A stretch of DNA of 64,000 bases from Viridibacillus sp050279675 (lineage in GTDB: Bacteria; Bacillota; Bacilli; Bacillales_A; Planococcaceae). The translations under genes were made by a program, and so were the position numbers. The notes beneath the pieces are model-generated. The model did no database searches, was not told the origin of the DNA, and saw only the letters and a program-made list of their open reading frames with translations. Location of the stretch: positions 5,429 through 69,428 of the forward strand of contig NZ_JBNNUK010000018.1 of the NCBI RefSeq assembly GCF_050279675.1, given 5' to 3'. Of the stretch, positions 10,018-24,235 are shown piece after piece. How positions within the stretch are numbered: position 1 is the stretch's first letter; every line of letters starts with the position of its first letter.

Positions 10018-11748
10018 ATGCCAGAACCCTCATGGAAAATTAGTCAAATCCGTCAACAAATAGCTATCATTGATGGTAAAGAAGCACCTAATTTAGTAAT
10101 TAAAAACGCGCGTTATTTACATGGCGTATACAAACAATGGATCCAGGGGAATATTTGGATTGATAAAGATCGTATTATATACGCAGGACCTAAAATGCCA
10201 CCAAACACAGCGACAACAGATATTGTTGATGCTGAGGGACAGACGATTGTTCCAGGTTACATTGAACCACATGTTCATCCATTTCAGCTTTATAATCCCC
10301 AATCTTTTGCGGATTATGCAGCGCAAAGTGGAACGACGACGTTTCTATCTGACAACTTGACGCTATTTTTAGCAATTAAAAACAAGAAAGCGTTTACAAT
10401 TTTAGACCAATTGAAGCAACTGCCATTCTCATTCTACTGGTGGGCTCGATTTGATTCACAAACGGAGCTTGAAAATGAGCATGATCTCTTTACGACAAAA
10501 GCAATTAATGATTGGCTTGAACGAACAGATGTCATGTTAGGTGGGGAGTTAACAGGTTGGCCAAGATTACTAGCAGGCGATGACCAAATGCTATATTGGC
10601 TAAAACTCGCAAAAGCACATGGCAAAAAAATTGAAGCACATTTGCCGGGCGCATCTGAAAAAACGTTAGTTCGCATGAAGCTTTTTGGTGCTGATGGGGA
10701 CCATGAATCAATGACTTTAGAAGAAGTGGAAAATCGCATTTTACATGGATATGCAGTAACTTTACGTCATTCTTCCATCCGTCCAGATTTACCAACACTT
10801 TTGAAAGATATTGTTGAGAAGAAATTGAATATTTTTGATCACTTAATGATGACAACAGATGGTGCTACACCTTCATTCCATAGAGATGGTGTGATGGACA
10901 AATGTATTCAAGTAGCCCTTGATGCTGGGGTGTCGCCGATCGATGCCTACCAAATGGCATCTTACAATGTCGCGCGCTATTATAATATGAGTAATTTACA
11001 CGGACTTATAGCAACAGGACGGTATGCTACTCTAAACTTTTTAGAAAATGAATTTAATCCAGTACCTGTAAGTGTATTATCAAAAGGTATTTGGTTAAAA
11101 CGCGACAATAAAAAGGAGTTCACTCTACCATCAATCGATTGGTCAGCAATGGGCACGCTCGATTTGAAATTTGATTTATCTGATGATGACTTCCAATTCT
11201 CGATGCCATTTGGGATTCAATTGGTGAATGATGTGATAACGAAACCATATAGCGTATCCGTTCATACAAATGAAGGTAAACTTCACACGGACCACGATGA
11301 ATGCTATTTAATGCTAGTTGATAAAAATGGAAAGTGGCGTGTAAATACTTTGATAAAAGGTTTTGCGACACATCTTCAAGGTTTTGCATCCTCTTACTCA
11401 AGTACTGGCGATATAATTTTAATAGGAAAAGATACAAAAGATATGTTAATAGCCTTCAATGAAATGAAAAAAATGAAGGGCGGTATCGTAATTGTTGAAA
11501 ATGGGCGAGTTTTAGAAAGCCTGCCACTTTCAATTGGAGGAGGATTATCCGCCGAGCCTGTAGAAGTATTAATAGAGCAAGAATTAGCTTTAAAGAAGGC
11601 GTTACAAGAGCGAGGTTATCATCTTGGTGATGCTATTTATACTTTGCTATTTTTACAATCTACACATTTACCTTATATTCGGATTACTCAACGCGGTATT
11701 TTCGATGTGATGAAGAAAACCGTTCTATTCCCGTCCGTTATGAGATAG
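10018..11748 (+). CDS. yerA: Adenine deaminase-like amidohydrolase (YerA family)
   Basis: A metal-dependent amidohydrolase related to adenine deaminase; B. subtilis YerA occupies the same place after purD. The chain is 576 residues from the ATG at 10018, chosen because GAAAGGAG lies 10 bases upstream. An ATG at 10009 would directly abut that site. The metal-binding HxH motif is in PGYIEPHVHPFQ near residue 82, and conserved His residues recur in EAHLPG and LRHSSIRPDL. The deaminase activity of this branch is not certain, so the call rests on family and synteny. Confidence 0.85.
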   Translation: MPEPSWKISQIRQQIAIIDGKEAPNLVIKNARYLHGVYKQWIQGNIWIDKDRIIYAGPKMPPNTATTDIVDAEGQTIVPGYIEPHVHPFQLYNPQSFADYAAQSGTTTFLSDNLTLFLAIKNKKAFTILDQLKQLPFSFYWWARFDSQTELENEHDLFTTKAINDWLERTDVMLGGELTGWPRLLAGDDQMLYWLKLAKAHGKKIEAHLPGASEKTLVRMKLFGADGDHESMTLEEVENRILHGYAVTLRHSSIRPDLPTLLKDIVEKKLNIFDHLMMTTDGATPSFHRDGVMDKCIQVALDAGVSPIDAYQMASYNVARYYNMSNLHGLIATGRYATLNFLENEFNPVPVSVLSKGIWLKRDNKKEFTLPSIDWSAMGTLDLKFDLSDDDFQFSMPFGIQLVNDVITKPYSVSVHTNEGKLHTDHDECYLMLVDKNGKWRVNTLIKGFATHLQGFASSYSSTGDIILIGKDTKDMLIAFNEMKKMKGGIVIVENGRVLESLPLSIGGGLSAEPVEVLIEQELALKKALQERGYHLGDAIYTLLFLQSTHLPYIRITQRGIFDVMKKTVLFPSVMR

Positions 11749-11759
11749 GAGGAAATCTT

Positions 11760-12803
11760 TTGAAAAAGAAGTTGATGATGGGGCTATTAGTACTTGGCGT
11801 TTTAATTGTCGGATGCTCTAAAGAGAAAGAAGAAAAAGAAGTAAAGAAGGAACCCGAAAAAACGGAAGTACAAGCGGAAGCAGAAGTTGAGAAAAAGACA
11901 TATCTTACACCGTTCACTGGTTTAGAAGTAGAGCAAAAACCAAAAATGCGGCCTGTGATGGTGACGATTAATAATCATCCGCAAGCGCGTCCTCAATCTG
12001 GTCTAACTTCAGCTGATCTAGTTTATGAGATGGTAGCTGAAGGGAATATTACACGTTTGCTTGCAGTATTCCAAAGTGAGTTGCCTGAGAATATGGGGCC
12101 TGTAAGAAGTGCAAGAGATTATTTTGTTAATCTAGCAAAAGGTTTAGATGCATTTTATATTGCACATGGATATAGTCCAGAGGCGAAAAGGATGTTAAGT
12201 ACTGGTGAAGTGGATAATATTAATGGGATGCAATATGATGGTTCATTATTTCAACGTTCAGCGGATCGAGTAGCGCCACACAACTCCTATATTTCAGAAG
12301 AAAATATAAAGTTAGGATTTAAAAAGGTAGGAGCTTCATTAAAAATGCACAAAAAAGTACCTTTCTCTTTTTATGAGTCTGCTGAAGATGTTAAAATAGA
12401 AAAGTATATTTCGAAAGTAGATATTCGTTATGGTGTTGATGAACAATTCCATAACACATATACTTTTAATGAAGACAGTAAATTATATGAACGTCAATCT
12501 GGCGGCGTTGTGACTAAGGATTTATTAAACGATGAATCTGTACAAGTTGCCAATGTATTATTCTTTGAAGTGAATCAAAGTACTGTTGATCAAAAGGGAC
12601 GTCAAGCGCTTGATTTGACTTCAGGTGGAAATGGTTATGTATTTCAAGCTGGGCAAAAGTTAGATGTCAAATGGCGAAATGTAGATGGTGTATTAGTGCC
12701 ATATGCAAATGATAAGCCTGTCAAATTAGTGCCTGGTAAGTCGTGGATTCACCTCGTACCTTCCAATCCTGGATTAGCAAAAGCGGTCACATATGAACCT
12801 TAA
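11760..12803 (+). CDS. yerB: DUF3048 lipoprotein (YerB)
   Basis: A 347-residue lipoprotein. It starts with TTG at 11760 after TAGGAGG. A hydrophobic signal ends in a lipobox with Cys19 (VLIVGC), followed by a Lys/Glu-rich linker to about residue 45. The mature part matches the YerB/DUF3048 family (VMVTINNHPQARPQSGL, MGPVRSARDYF, APHNSYI). Its function is unestablished. It lies 11 bases after yerA and 20 bases before yerC, as in B. subtilis, so co-transcription is likely. Confidence 0.9.
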   Translation: MKKKLMMGLLVLGVLIVGCSKEKEEKEVKKEPEKTEVQAEAEVEKKTYLTPFTGLEVEQKPKMRPVMVTINNHPQARPQSGLTSADLVYEMVAEGNITRLLAVFQSELPENMGPVRSARDYFVNLAKGLDAFYIAHGYSPEAKRMLSTGEVDNINGMQYDGSLFQRSADRVAPHNSYISEENIKLGFKKVGASLKMHKKVPFSFYESAEDVKIEKYISKVDIRYGVDEQFHNTYTFNEDSKLYERQSGGVVTKDLLNDESVQVANVLFFEVNQSTVDQKGRQALDLTSGGNGYVFQAGQKLDVKWRNVDGVLVPYANDKPVKLVPGKSWIHLVPSNPGLAKAVTYEP

Positions 12804-12823
12804 TGAGGAAGGGGGAATGAAGC

Positions 12824-13144
12824 ATGCAAATTGAAAAAATTAAAGGTCATCAAACAGAACAACTATTTAAAGCAGTTTTGGAGTTAAATGACATAGAAGA
12901 ATGCTATAAATTCTTTGATGATTTATGTACAATAAGCGAAATCCAATCTTTAGCACAACGTTTTGAAGTAGCGCATTTATTACGCCTAAAAAAAACGTAT
13001 GAAACAATCAAAAAGGAAACAGGTGCTTCTACAGCAACAATTTCTCGTGTACGCCGTTGTTTTGATTACGGAAATGATACATATGATGAAATGCTTGGTC
13101 GCCTGTATCCAGATGAAAAACCTTTTCTAGCTCCTAAAGACTGA
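12824..13144 (+). CDS. yerC: TrpR-like DNA-binding protein (YerC/YecD family)
   Basis: A 106-residue helical protein of the TrpR-related YerC family. The helix-turn-helix is visible around residues 45-80, with LAQRFEVAHLL followed by GASTATISRVRRC. The family is presumed to be transcriptional regulators; no target or ligand can be read from the sequence. It is the last gene of the yerABC group, with a terminator 30 bases downstream. Confidence 0.92.
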   Translation: MQIEKIKGHQTEQLFKAVLELNDIEECYKFFDDLCTISEIQSLAQRFEVAHLLRLKKTYETIKKETGASTATISRVRRCFDYGNDTYDEMLGRLYPDEKPFLAPKD

Positions 13145-13173
13145 GAAGTTGTTTAACAAATATAATGAAACCG

Positions 13174-13203
13174 ACTGAGCAGATGCCTGTTCAGTTTTTT
13201 TCT
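13174..13203 (+). terminator. Terminator after yerC
   Basis: A 9-bp stem, ACTGAGCAG with CTGTTCAGT around an ATGC loop, followed by a run of T. Confidence 0.85.
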
Positions 13204-13252
13204 TGTGAAATAAATTTTCGATAAATTCTTTCTTGCCTTTTCGAATATTCAA

Positions 13253-13280
13253 TTGAGGCTACGTTTGACTAATGTATACT
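13253..13280 (+). promoter_or_regulatory. Candidate promoter for pcrB-pcrA-ligA-camS
   Basis: TTGAGG, a 16-base spacer and TATACT, located about 75 bases before the pcrB start and just after the yerC terminator. Confidence 0.4.
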
Positions 13281-13354
13281 GGTAATTAGAGAAAAACTTG
13301 GTTGCTCTTTGGCTAAGTCAAATAGAGATTAATATTACAGATAGGTGGGTTAAA

Positions 13355-14041
13355 ATGGAGTTTCAAAATTGGCGTCATGTATTTAAAGTGGATCCGGCAA
13401 AACCAATGACTGATGAAGTGCTAGAGCAATTGTGCGAATCAGGCACAGATGCAATAATTGTTGGTGGTACAGATGATGTGACAATAGATAATGTATTAGA
13501 TTTATTGGTAAGAATTCGTCGTTTTACAGTGCCAGTCGTTTTAGAAATTTCTAATTTAGAATCTGTGACACCAGGTTTTGATTATTACTTTATACCAACA
13601 GTATTAAATAGCAGTAACACCACATGGGTAAAAGACTTACATCATCAAGCGATTAAAGAATACGGCGATATCATGATGTGGGACGAGCTTTTTGCAGAAG
13701 GCTATTGCATATTAAATGCAGATTGTAAGGCTGCAAAAGTGACGGAGGCAAGGACTGAGTTAGATGCAGAAGACGTAGTTGCTTACGCAAGAATGGCTGA
13801 AAATCTGTTCAATTTACCTATCTTTTATCTAGAATATAGTGGCATTTACGGGAATCCTAATATAGTAAAAGATGTTCAAGATGTTTTAGAAAAAACACGA
13901 TTATTTTACGGCGGAGGCATTTCTAATGCTGAGCAGGCAAAGGAAATGGCTCAATCGGCTAATACTGTAGTAATTGGCAATATTATATATGAAGATTTAA
14001 AAGCAGCACTTAGTACAGTAAAAGCAGTGAAAGAAATATAA
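13355..14041 (+). CDS. pcrB: PcrB, heptaprenylglyceryl phosphate synthase
   Basis: A TIM-barrel prenyltransferase of the GGGP/HepGP synthase family that couples heptaprenyl diphosphate to glycerol-1-phosphate. The start at 13355 follows AGGTGGG and gives 228 residues, the same length as B. subtilis PcrB; a longer frame from 13298 has no ribosome binding site. Phosphate-binding glycine motifs are visible (IIVGGTDDV near residue 45, FYGGGIS near residue 187, [11 protein letters not shown] near the end). It is the first gene of the pcrB-pcrA-ligA-camS cluster. Confidence 0.93.
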   Translation: MEFQNWRHVFKVDPAKPMTDEVLEQLCESGTDAIIVGGTDDVTIDNVLDLLVRIRRFTVPVVLEISNLESVTPGFDYYFIPTVLNSSNTTWVKDLHHQAIKEYGDIMMWDELFAEGYCILNADCKAAKVTEARTELDAEDVVAYARMAENLFNLPIFYLEYSGIYGNPNIVKDVQDVLEKTRLFYGGGISNAEQAKEMAQSANTVVIGNIIYEDLKAALSTVKAVKEI

Positions 14042-14093
14042 AACTATAGTATAATCAAGAACAAATGTTTGTATTGTAAAAAGGTGGTGCGTT

Positions 14094-18363
<4,270 letters not shown>

Positions 18364-18377
18364 AGGAGATCAAGATC

Positions 18378-19520
18378 ATGAAACGACTTCGCTGGATACC
18401 GGCGATGATTGTTGTCACCATGCTTGCAGGTTGCGTTCCATCATTAAAGAATGACACGGAAGTAGTACAAAGCGATGCTAAAGACAAGGAAGAAGCAACG
18501 ATCATTCCTAATATACAAATTGATGACCAATACTATCGTACTCTTTTACCTTATAAAGCAAGTGCAAGTAGAGGTTTGATTGTTTCAAACATTTATTCAA
18601 AATATGATATTACAGAAGCAGAAAGTGGACTATTACGCTTATCTCAAAACGCATTTGACCCAGGAAAGTACTTTTTCCAAGAGGGGCAGTATATAGATGA
18701 GGAAACTGCCTCTTCATGGCTTTCGCGTAGTTCTCAAACAGATGATGGATTAAATCCTGCTACTACCAAAAGTATGTCGCCAACAGAACGTGCTACAAAG
18801 GCTCCTATCTATTTGTCGCATATCGTAGAACAAAACTACCTTGAAAAAACAGGGAAAAATAAAGTAAAGCTTGCAGGTGTTTCAATCGGCTTGGCTCTTA
18901 ACTCTATTTACTATTATCAAAAAGAAGATTACGGTGCAACATATGAAAAACCAATACCAGATCAGACTTTAACAAAAGAAGGAAAAAAAATGGCTGATCA
19001 AATCGTTCAACGATTACGTCAAAAAGAGGGATTAGAAAATGTGCCAATGGTTGTTGGACTATTTAAACAGCAAAGTCGTAGCTCCGTTGTTCCGGGCACA
19101 TATATTTCTTACGGTATTGTTGATGAGGGATCTAATAAAATCTCAGAGTGGAAATCGGTTAAAGAAGAATATGTCTTGTTCCCAACAAATGATAATGAAG
19201 AAAATTACCGTGAGATGAATCAGTATTTTAAGTTCTTCAAACAAGATATTGAAAAGTACTTCTCTAACTATACAAATGTTATTGGAACAGGCTTCTATCA
19301 AGATAATAAAATTAAAAAGTTAAACATAGATATTCCGATTAAATTTTACGGTACTTCCGAAATTATTGGCTTCACACAATTCATGGCTGGTGCAGTAATT
19401 GATCAATTCCCTAAAGATTTAAAGGTCGAAGTTAATGTGACTTCTGTCAACGGACCAGAGGCATTAGTAGTAAAAGATGCTAATTCAAGTGAGCCATATA
19501 TTCATATATATAATGATTAG
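18378..19520 (+). CDS. camS: CamS family sex-pheromone-type lipoprotein (YerH)
   Basis: A 380-residue lipoprotein with a signal ending in the lipobox MLAGC (Cys19). The body matches the CamS family, named for the staphylococcal and enterococcal precursor whose signal peptide yields pheromone cAM373; the cellular role of the protein itself is unknown. It lies 14 bases after ligA, the position of yerH in B. subtilis, and is followed by a terminator. Whether its signal fragment has pheromone activity cannot be judged here. Confidence 0.92.
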   Translation: MKRLRWIPAMIVVTMLAGCVPSLKNDTEVVQSDAKDKEEATIIPNIQIDDQYYRTLLPYKASASRGLIVSNIYSKYDITEAESGLLRLSQNAFDPGKYFFQEGQYIDEETASSWLSRSSQTDDGLNPATTKSMSPTERATKAPIYLSHIVEQNYLEKTGKNKVKLAGVSIGLALNSIYYYQKEDYGATYEKPIPDQTLTKEGKKMADQIVQRLRQKEGLENVPMVVGLFKQQSRSSVVPGTYISYGIVDEGSNKISEWKSVKEEYVLFPTNDNEENYREMNQYFKFFKQDIEKYFSNYTNVIGTGFYQDNKIKKLNIDIPIKFYGTSEIIGFTQFMAGAVIDQFPKDLKVEVNVTSVNGPEALVVKDANSSEPYIHIYND

Positions 19521-19528
19521 TTTTTAAG

Positions 19529-19559
19529 AAAGAGTGCGACAAATTTGTTGCACTCTTTT
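19529..19559 (+). terminator. Terminator after camS
   Basis: Hairpin AAAGAGTGC / GCACTCTTT around a 12-base loop, followed by T-rich sequence. Confidence 0.85.
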
Positions 19560-19740
19560 ACTTTAGTAGAAAGTATGAAAATCATACTTATTTGTGTCGA
19601 TAAATTGTATAATCTGAAGGTAGTCAATTATCTCTATTCATTTTGTTATAATGGATTATGAGTATAATAAGGTTGTTAATAAGGGAAAGAAAAGCCTTTA
19701 TTTTCAAGCGTTTGGCGTCACTTTAGCGAAAAGTATCGCC

Positions 19741-19770
19741 TTGCATAAATATTACTAAAAATGATACTAT
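19741..19770 (+). promoter_or_regulatory. Candidate promoter for gatCAB
   Basis: TTGCAT, an 18-base spacer and TACTAT, with an extended -10 TG at 19762-19763. It is placed about 35 bases before the gatC start. The -35 is weak. Confidence 0.45.
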
Positions 19771-19805
19771 TATCGGTATGGTTATTGAATTCGGAGGTGT
19801 GAAGA

Positions 19806-20099
19806 ATGGCGAATATTACAAAAGAAGAAGTTAAGCACGTTGCTAACTTAGCTCGTCTAGCTATTACAGAAGCTGAAGCTGAAAAGTTTGCACAACAATT
19901 AGGTGCGATTACTAAATTTGCAGAGCAACTTAATGAATTAGATACTACTAATGTTGAACCAACAACACATGTCTTACCACTTGTAAACGTTTTACGTGAA
20001 GACGTTGCAGTGAAAGGTTTAGATCGTGAAGTTATGATGTTAAACGTAAAAGAACATGTTGACGGTTTAGTTAAAGTACCACCAATCATTACAGAATAA
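19806..20099 (+). CDS. gatC: Asp-tRNA(Asn)/Glu-tRNA(Gln) amidotransferase subunit C
   Basis: The small stabilising subunit (97 residues) of GatCAB. The family opening [17 protein letters not shown] and the central Asn/Asp-rich [15 protein letters not shown] are present. It is followed by gatA (22 bases) and gatB (1 base), forming the usual operon for the indirect route to Gln-tRNA (and possibly Asn-tRNA). Confidence 0.97.
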   Translation: MANITKEEVKHVANLARLAITEAEAEKFAQQLGAITKFAEQLNELDTTNVEPTTHVLPLVNVLREDVAVKGLDREVMMLNVKEHVDGLVKVPPIITE

Positions 20100-20121
20100 T
20101 AGTCAGTAAGGAGGGCCACAT

Positions 20122-21585
20122 ATGACATTGTTTACAAAATCAGCACTAGAGTTACAAGAACTTTTAAAAACAAAAGAAATCTCAATCGCTGACTTAACAG
20201 AAGAAGCCTACAAACGTGTAGCTGCACTAGATGGTGAAGTAGGCGCGTTTTTAGCACTAAATGAAGAAAAAGCAAAGGCACAAGTAAAAGAAATGGATGA
20301 AGTTCCTTTTGAAGAAAGAGGACCACTATTCGGTCTACCTATCGGTGTTAAAGACAATATCGTTACTGAAGGCTTAGAAACAACTTGTGCAAGTAAAATT
20401 CTAGAAGGCTTCAATCCAATCTATGACGCAACAGTTGTCAATAAATTACGTGAAGCTGGTATGGTAACAATCGGTAAATTGAACATGGATGAATTTGCAA
20501 TGGGTTCTTCAAATGAAAACTCAGGCATCAAACCAGTTCGTAACCCATGGAGTCTTGACCGAGTACCTGGTGGATCTTCAGGTGGTTCAGCAGCAGCTGT
20601 AGCAGCGGGAGAAGTGCCATTCTCATTAGGTTCTGATACAGGTGGTTCAATTCGTCAACCAGCATCATTCTGTGGTGTTGTAGGGATGAAACCAACTTAT
20701 GGTCGTGTATCTCGTTACGGTTTAGTAGCATTCGCTTCTTCACTTGATCAAATTGGACCAATTACTCGTAATGTACGAGACAATGCATTATTACTTGAAG
20801 CAATCTCAGGTGTAGATGCTAACGATTCAACTTCGGCAAACGTTGAAGTACCAAGCTTTGTAGAAGCTCTTACTGGTGATGTGAAAGGTCTTCGTATCGC
20901 TGTACCTAAAGAATATTTAGGTGAAGGTGTTGGAGAAGCGGCACGTCAATCAGTTCTTGATGCACTTAAAGTATTAGAAGCTCAAGGCGCAACTTGGGAA
21001 GAAGTATCACTTCCTCACTCTAAATATGCATTAGCAGCATATTACATCCTTTCTTCTTCTGAAGCATCTTCAAATTTATCACGTTTTGACGGTATCCGTT
21101 ACGGCTTCCGCGCTGAAAACGTTACAAACCTAGAAGAACTTTACAAAGAAACTCGTGCTCAAGGTTTCGGGGATGAAGTAAAACGTCGTATCATGCTTGG
21201 AACTTATTCATTAAGTGCAGGTACTTATGATGCTTACTACAAAAAAGCACAACAAGCTCGTACATTAATCAAAGAAGATTTCGATAAAGTTTTCGAAGAA
21301 TTTGATGTAATTCTTGGACCTACAACTCCAACTCCAGCATTCAAAATTGGAGAAAATGTTGAAGATCCTATGACTATGTACGCTAACGATATTTTAACGA
21401 TTCCTATTAACTTAGCAGGTGTACCAGCTATCTCAATTCCATGTGGATTCGAAGATGGTCTACCACTAGGTTTACAAATTATTGGTAAATACTTCGATGA
21501 AGCTACAATTTACCGTGTGGCAGATGCTTTCGAAAAAGCAACTGAATTCAACAAAGAAACTCCTCAAATTTGGGAGGTAAAATAA
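20122..21585 (+). CDS. gatA: Asp-tRNA(Asn)/Glu-tRNA(Gln) amidotransferase subunit A
   Basis: The glutaminase subunit (487 residues) and an amidase-signature enzyme. The Ser-Ser-Lys triad region is clear: Lys in LPIGVKDNI, the glycine/serine-rich [16 protein letters not shown], and the nucleophile segment [16 protein letters not shown]. Ammonia is channelled to GatB. Its ribosome binding site AAGGAGG lies 8 bases before the ATG. The gene ends 1 base before gatB. Confidence 0.98.
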   Translation: MTLFTKSALELQELLKTKEISIADLTEEAYKRVAALDGEVGAFLALNEEKAKAQVKEMDEVPFEERGPLFGLPIGVKDNIVTEGLETTCASKILEGFNPIYDATVVNKLREAGMVTIGKLNMDEFAMGSSNENSGIKPVRNPWSLDRVPGGSSGGSAAAVAAGEVPFSLGSDTGGSIRQPASFCGVVGMKPTYGRVSRYGLVAFASSLDQIGPITRNVRDNALLLEAISGVDANDSTSANVEVPSFVEALTGDVKGLRIAVPKEYLGEGVGEAARQSVLDALKVLEAQGATWEEVSLPHSKYALAAYYILSSSEASSNLSRFDGIRYGFRAENVTNLEELYKETRAQGFGDEVKRRIMLGTYSLSAGTYDAYYKKAQQARTLIKEDFDKVFEEFDVILGPTTPTPAFKIGENVEDPMTMYANDILTIPINLAGVPAISIPCGFEDGLPLGLQIIGKYFDEATIYRVADAFEKATEFNKETPQIWEVK

Positions 21586-21586
21586 C

Positions 21587-23014
21587 ATGAACTTTGAAAC
21601 AGTCATTGGTTTAGAAGTACACGTAGAGTTAAAAACAAACTCTAAAATTTTCTCTGGTTCACCAAATCACTTTGGTGCTGAACCAAATACAAACACAACA
21701 GTAATTGACCTAGGTTACCCAGGTGTTTTACCAGTTGTAAACAAAAACGTTGTAGATTACGCAATTCGTGCATCTTTAGCACTTAATATGGAAATCGAAC
21801 AACATACTAAATTCGACCGTAAAAACTATTTCTACCCTGATAACCCGAAAGCGTACCAAATTTCACAATTTGATAAACCAATCGGTAAAAACGGCTGGGT
21901 TGATATTGAAGTAAACGGTGAGAAAAAACGTATAGGTATTACTCGTCTTCATATGGAAGAAGATGCTGGTAAACTTACACACGGTAAAAACAGCTCTCTA
22001 GTTGACTTTAACCGTCAAGGTACACCACTTGTGGAAATCGTATCTGAACCAGATATCCGTACGCCAGAAGAAGCTTACGCTTATCTTGAGCAAATCAAAT
22101 CAATCATCCAATATACAGGCGTATCTGACTGTAAAATGGAAGAAGGCTCACTTCGTTGTGATGCCAACATTTCAATCCGTCCATACGGCCGAGATGAATT
22201 CGGTACAAAAACTGAATTGAAAAACTTAAACTCATTCAACTTCGTTCGTCGTGGTCTTGAGTTTGAAGAAAAACGTCAAGCAGCTGTATTAAATGCAGGC
22301 GGTGTCATCGAGCAAGAAACTCGTCGTTTCGATGAAAAAACAGGTAAAACAATCCTTATGCGTGTAAAAGAAGGCGCGGACGATTACCGTTACTTCCCAG
22401 AACCAGACTTAGTTGATATCGTAATTGACGATGCATGGTTACAACGCGTAAAAGATGAAATTCCTGAACTACCAGCAGCTCGTAAAGTTCGCTATGTTGA
22501 AGAACTAGGATTAACAGCATACGATGCAGGCGTGTTAACATTGCAAAAAGACATCGCAGATTTCTTTGAAGCAACAGTAGCAGCTGGAGCAGACGCAAAA
22601 CTTGCTTCTAACTGGTTAATGGGTGAAGTATCTGCTTACTTAAACGCAGAACAAAAAGAATTAAAAGATACTGCTTTGACACCAGAAGGACTTGCAAGTA
22701 TGGTTAAATTAATCTCTGCAGGTACAATTTCTTCTAAAATCGCTAAAAAAGTTTTCAAAGAGCTAGTTGAAAACGGTGGCGATGCAGATAAAATCGTTAA
22801 AGATAAAGGTCTTGTTCAACTTTCTGATCCAACAGCTTTACTTAAAATTGTTACAGAAACTTTGGACAATAACCAACAATCAATTGAAGACTTTAAAAAT
22901 GGTAAAGATCGTGCAATTGGCTTCTTAGTAGGTCAAATCATGAAAGCTACTAAAGGACAAGCTAACCCACCAATGGTTAACAAAATCCTTCTTGAAGAAA
23001 TCAACAAACGCTAA
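21587..23014 (+). CDS. gatB: Asp-tRNA(Asn)/Glu-tRNA(Gln) amidotransferase subunit B
   Basis: The tRNA-binding kinase/transamidase subunit (475 residues). The family signature [12 protein letters not shown] starts the protein, followed by [18 protein letters not shown] and [13 protein letters not shown]. The C-terminal helical and YqeY-like tail is complete (residues about 320-475). It ends the gatCAB operon and is followed by a strong terminator. Confidence 0.98.
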   Translation: MNFETVIGLEVHVELKTNSKIFSGSPNHFGAEPNTNTTVIDLGYPGVLPVVNKNVVDYAIRASLALNMEIEQHTKFDRKNYFYPDNPKAYQISQFDKPIGKNGWVDIEVNGEKKRIGITRLHMEEDAGKLTHGKNSSLVDFNRQGTPLVEIVSEPDIRTPEEAYAYLEQIKSIIQYTGVSDCKMEEGSLRCDANISIRPYGRDEFGTKTELKNLNSFNFVRRGLEFEEKRQAAVLNAGGVIEQETRRFDEKTGKTILMRVKEGADDYRYFPEPDLVDIVIDDAWLQRVKDEIPELPAARKVRYVEELGLTAYDAGVLTLQKDIADFFEATVAAGADAKLASNWLMGEVSAYLNAEQKELKDTALTPEGLASMVKLISAGTISSKIAKKVFKELVENGGDADKIVKDKGLVQLSDPTALLKIVTETLDNNQQSIEDFKNGKDRAIGFLVGQIMKATKGQANPPMVNKILLEEINKR

Positions 23015-23026
23015 TTTAAAACTTTC

Positions 23027-23066
23027 AAAGACTGCTTGGGCATCCGTGCCTCAAGCAGTCTTTTTT
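23027..23066 (+). terminator. Terminator after gatB
   Basis: A 12-bp stem, AAAGACTGCTTG with CAAGCAGTCTTT, followed by six T. Confidence 0.93.
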
Positions 23067-23099
23067 GCTATAGTAGATGAAAAGTAAGGGGGCATTCAT

Positions 23100-23335
23100 A
23101 TGGAAACACTTAGTCGTTCTGAAGGCATCGTTTACGCTTTTGATAAAAATCACAAGCCTATTAAAACCATTTCATCAGGTACTACAATTCGTATAGAAAC
23201 TTTCGATTGCTGGTTACCATGTTATTAAGTGCAGCTGGTCAAATGGAAATTTGCCAGATAGTCGATCCACTAATGACAGTGCGCTTTGTTTTATCAAAAT
23301 CAATACCATCTCAGTTTAATACGAGGATAATTTAA
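23100..23335 (+). pseudogene. Acetamidase/formamidase relic with a large internal deletion
   Basis: A reading frame starts at ATG 23100 after AAGGGGG and encodes an N-terminus like that of acetamidase/formamidase proteins (IVYAFDKNHKPI ... TIRIETFDCW), then stops at 23226-23228. A second frame overlapping at 23219 encodes what looks like the C-terminus of the same family (SAAGQMEICQIVDPLMTVRF) and ends at 23335. Together they cover only about 80 of the usual roughly 300 residues. The simplest reading is an internal deletion that joined the two ends out of frame. It is not expected to be functional. Confidence 0.75.
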
Positions 23336-23439
23336 ATCGAGTAGTAGCGGAGTAACAACATCTTATTGGAGATTAGCATGTTTAGAACTTTGCCAAAAAT
23401 TCATAAAACATTTACACTATTTTCAAGGGGGTTTTACAT

Positions 23440-24000
23440 ATGAAAACTGAACAACAATATTTTGATGAAACAATTTCAATTCAAGATTATATGGATAGTA
23501 TGACAACGCATAAGGATAACAGCTTTAAAGTGTATAATAATTATCAACTACCTGAGGATGAAGCACTCATTTCTTTACTGGTATCTAAAAAACCACATAT
23601 TTTAACGATAACAGAAGACTGGTGTGGTGATGCGATGATGAACAATCCAATCATCCGCAAAATTGCAGAGGCCGCTAATTTAGAAATGCGTTGTGTATAC
23701 CGTGACCAAAATTTAGAGTTAATGGATCAATATTTAACAAACGGTGGTCGCTCTATTCCGGTTTACATCATTTTAAGTGAAGCAGGAGAAGTGCTTGGAA
23801 AATGGGGACCACGTGCACCACAACTACAAGAATATGTGTTAGCAAAAAAAGCCACACTACCTGCACAGGACGATCCTACATTTGAAGAGAAACAAAAGGA
23901 ATTATTCTCAAGTATTACTGAAGAGAATGCTTCAAATGAAGAATTTTGGGGTTGGGTGTATGAGGATTTCCGTAAAGTTGTAACAGACAATTTAAAATAA
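23440..24000 (+). CDS. Thioredoxin-fold family protein
   Basis: A 186-residue cytoplasmic protein of the thioredoxin superfamily. The active-site position reads TEDWCGDAMMN, i.e. one Cys (residue 66) with no second Cys three residues later. The conserved cis-Pro segment GGRSIPVYIIL and a WGPRAP motif follow. A disulfide reductase role is therefore doubtful; a monothiol or non-redox role is equally possible. It has its own ribosome binding site (AGGGGG) and stands alone between a pseudogene and dgkB. Confidence 0.82.
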   Translation: MKTEQQYFDETISIQDYMDSMTTHKDNSFKVYNNYQLPEDEALISLLVSKKPHILTITEDWCGDAMMNNPIIRKIAEAANLEMRCVYRDQNLELMDQYLTNGGRSIPVYIILSEAGEVLGKWGPRAPQLQEYVLAKKATLPAQDDPTFEEKQKELFSSITEENASNEEFWGWVYEDFRKVVTDNLK

Positions 24001-24107
24001 AACCGTCATTTGCACAATAAGGATGATTCTGTATAATGGGATTGAAAGCTTTTCATGTTTGGACTGCTTCAAACTTCAAAATTGATATCACATTATAAAA
24101 AATAAAG

Positions 24108-24146
24108 GGCTGCCTAAACGAATTTAATATAAACGTTGAGACAGCC
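24108..24146 (+). terminator. Probable terminator hairpin after the thioredoxin-like gene
   Basis: GGCTGCCTAAACG pairs with CGTTGAGACAGCC at 11 of 13 positions around a 13-base loop, followed by TATTTTG. It is about 110 bases after the stop codon. Confidence 0.5.
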
Positions 24147-24235
24147 TATTTTGAGCCTTAAGTACTTTTGGGAACATTCCTCAGAATTTTTCCGTTAATA
24201 TAATTAGAAAATTGTAGAGCAAAGAAGGTAATGAT

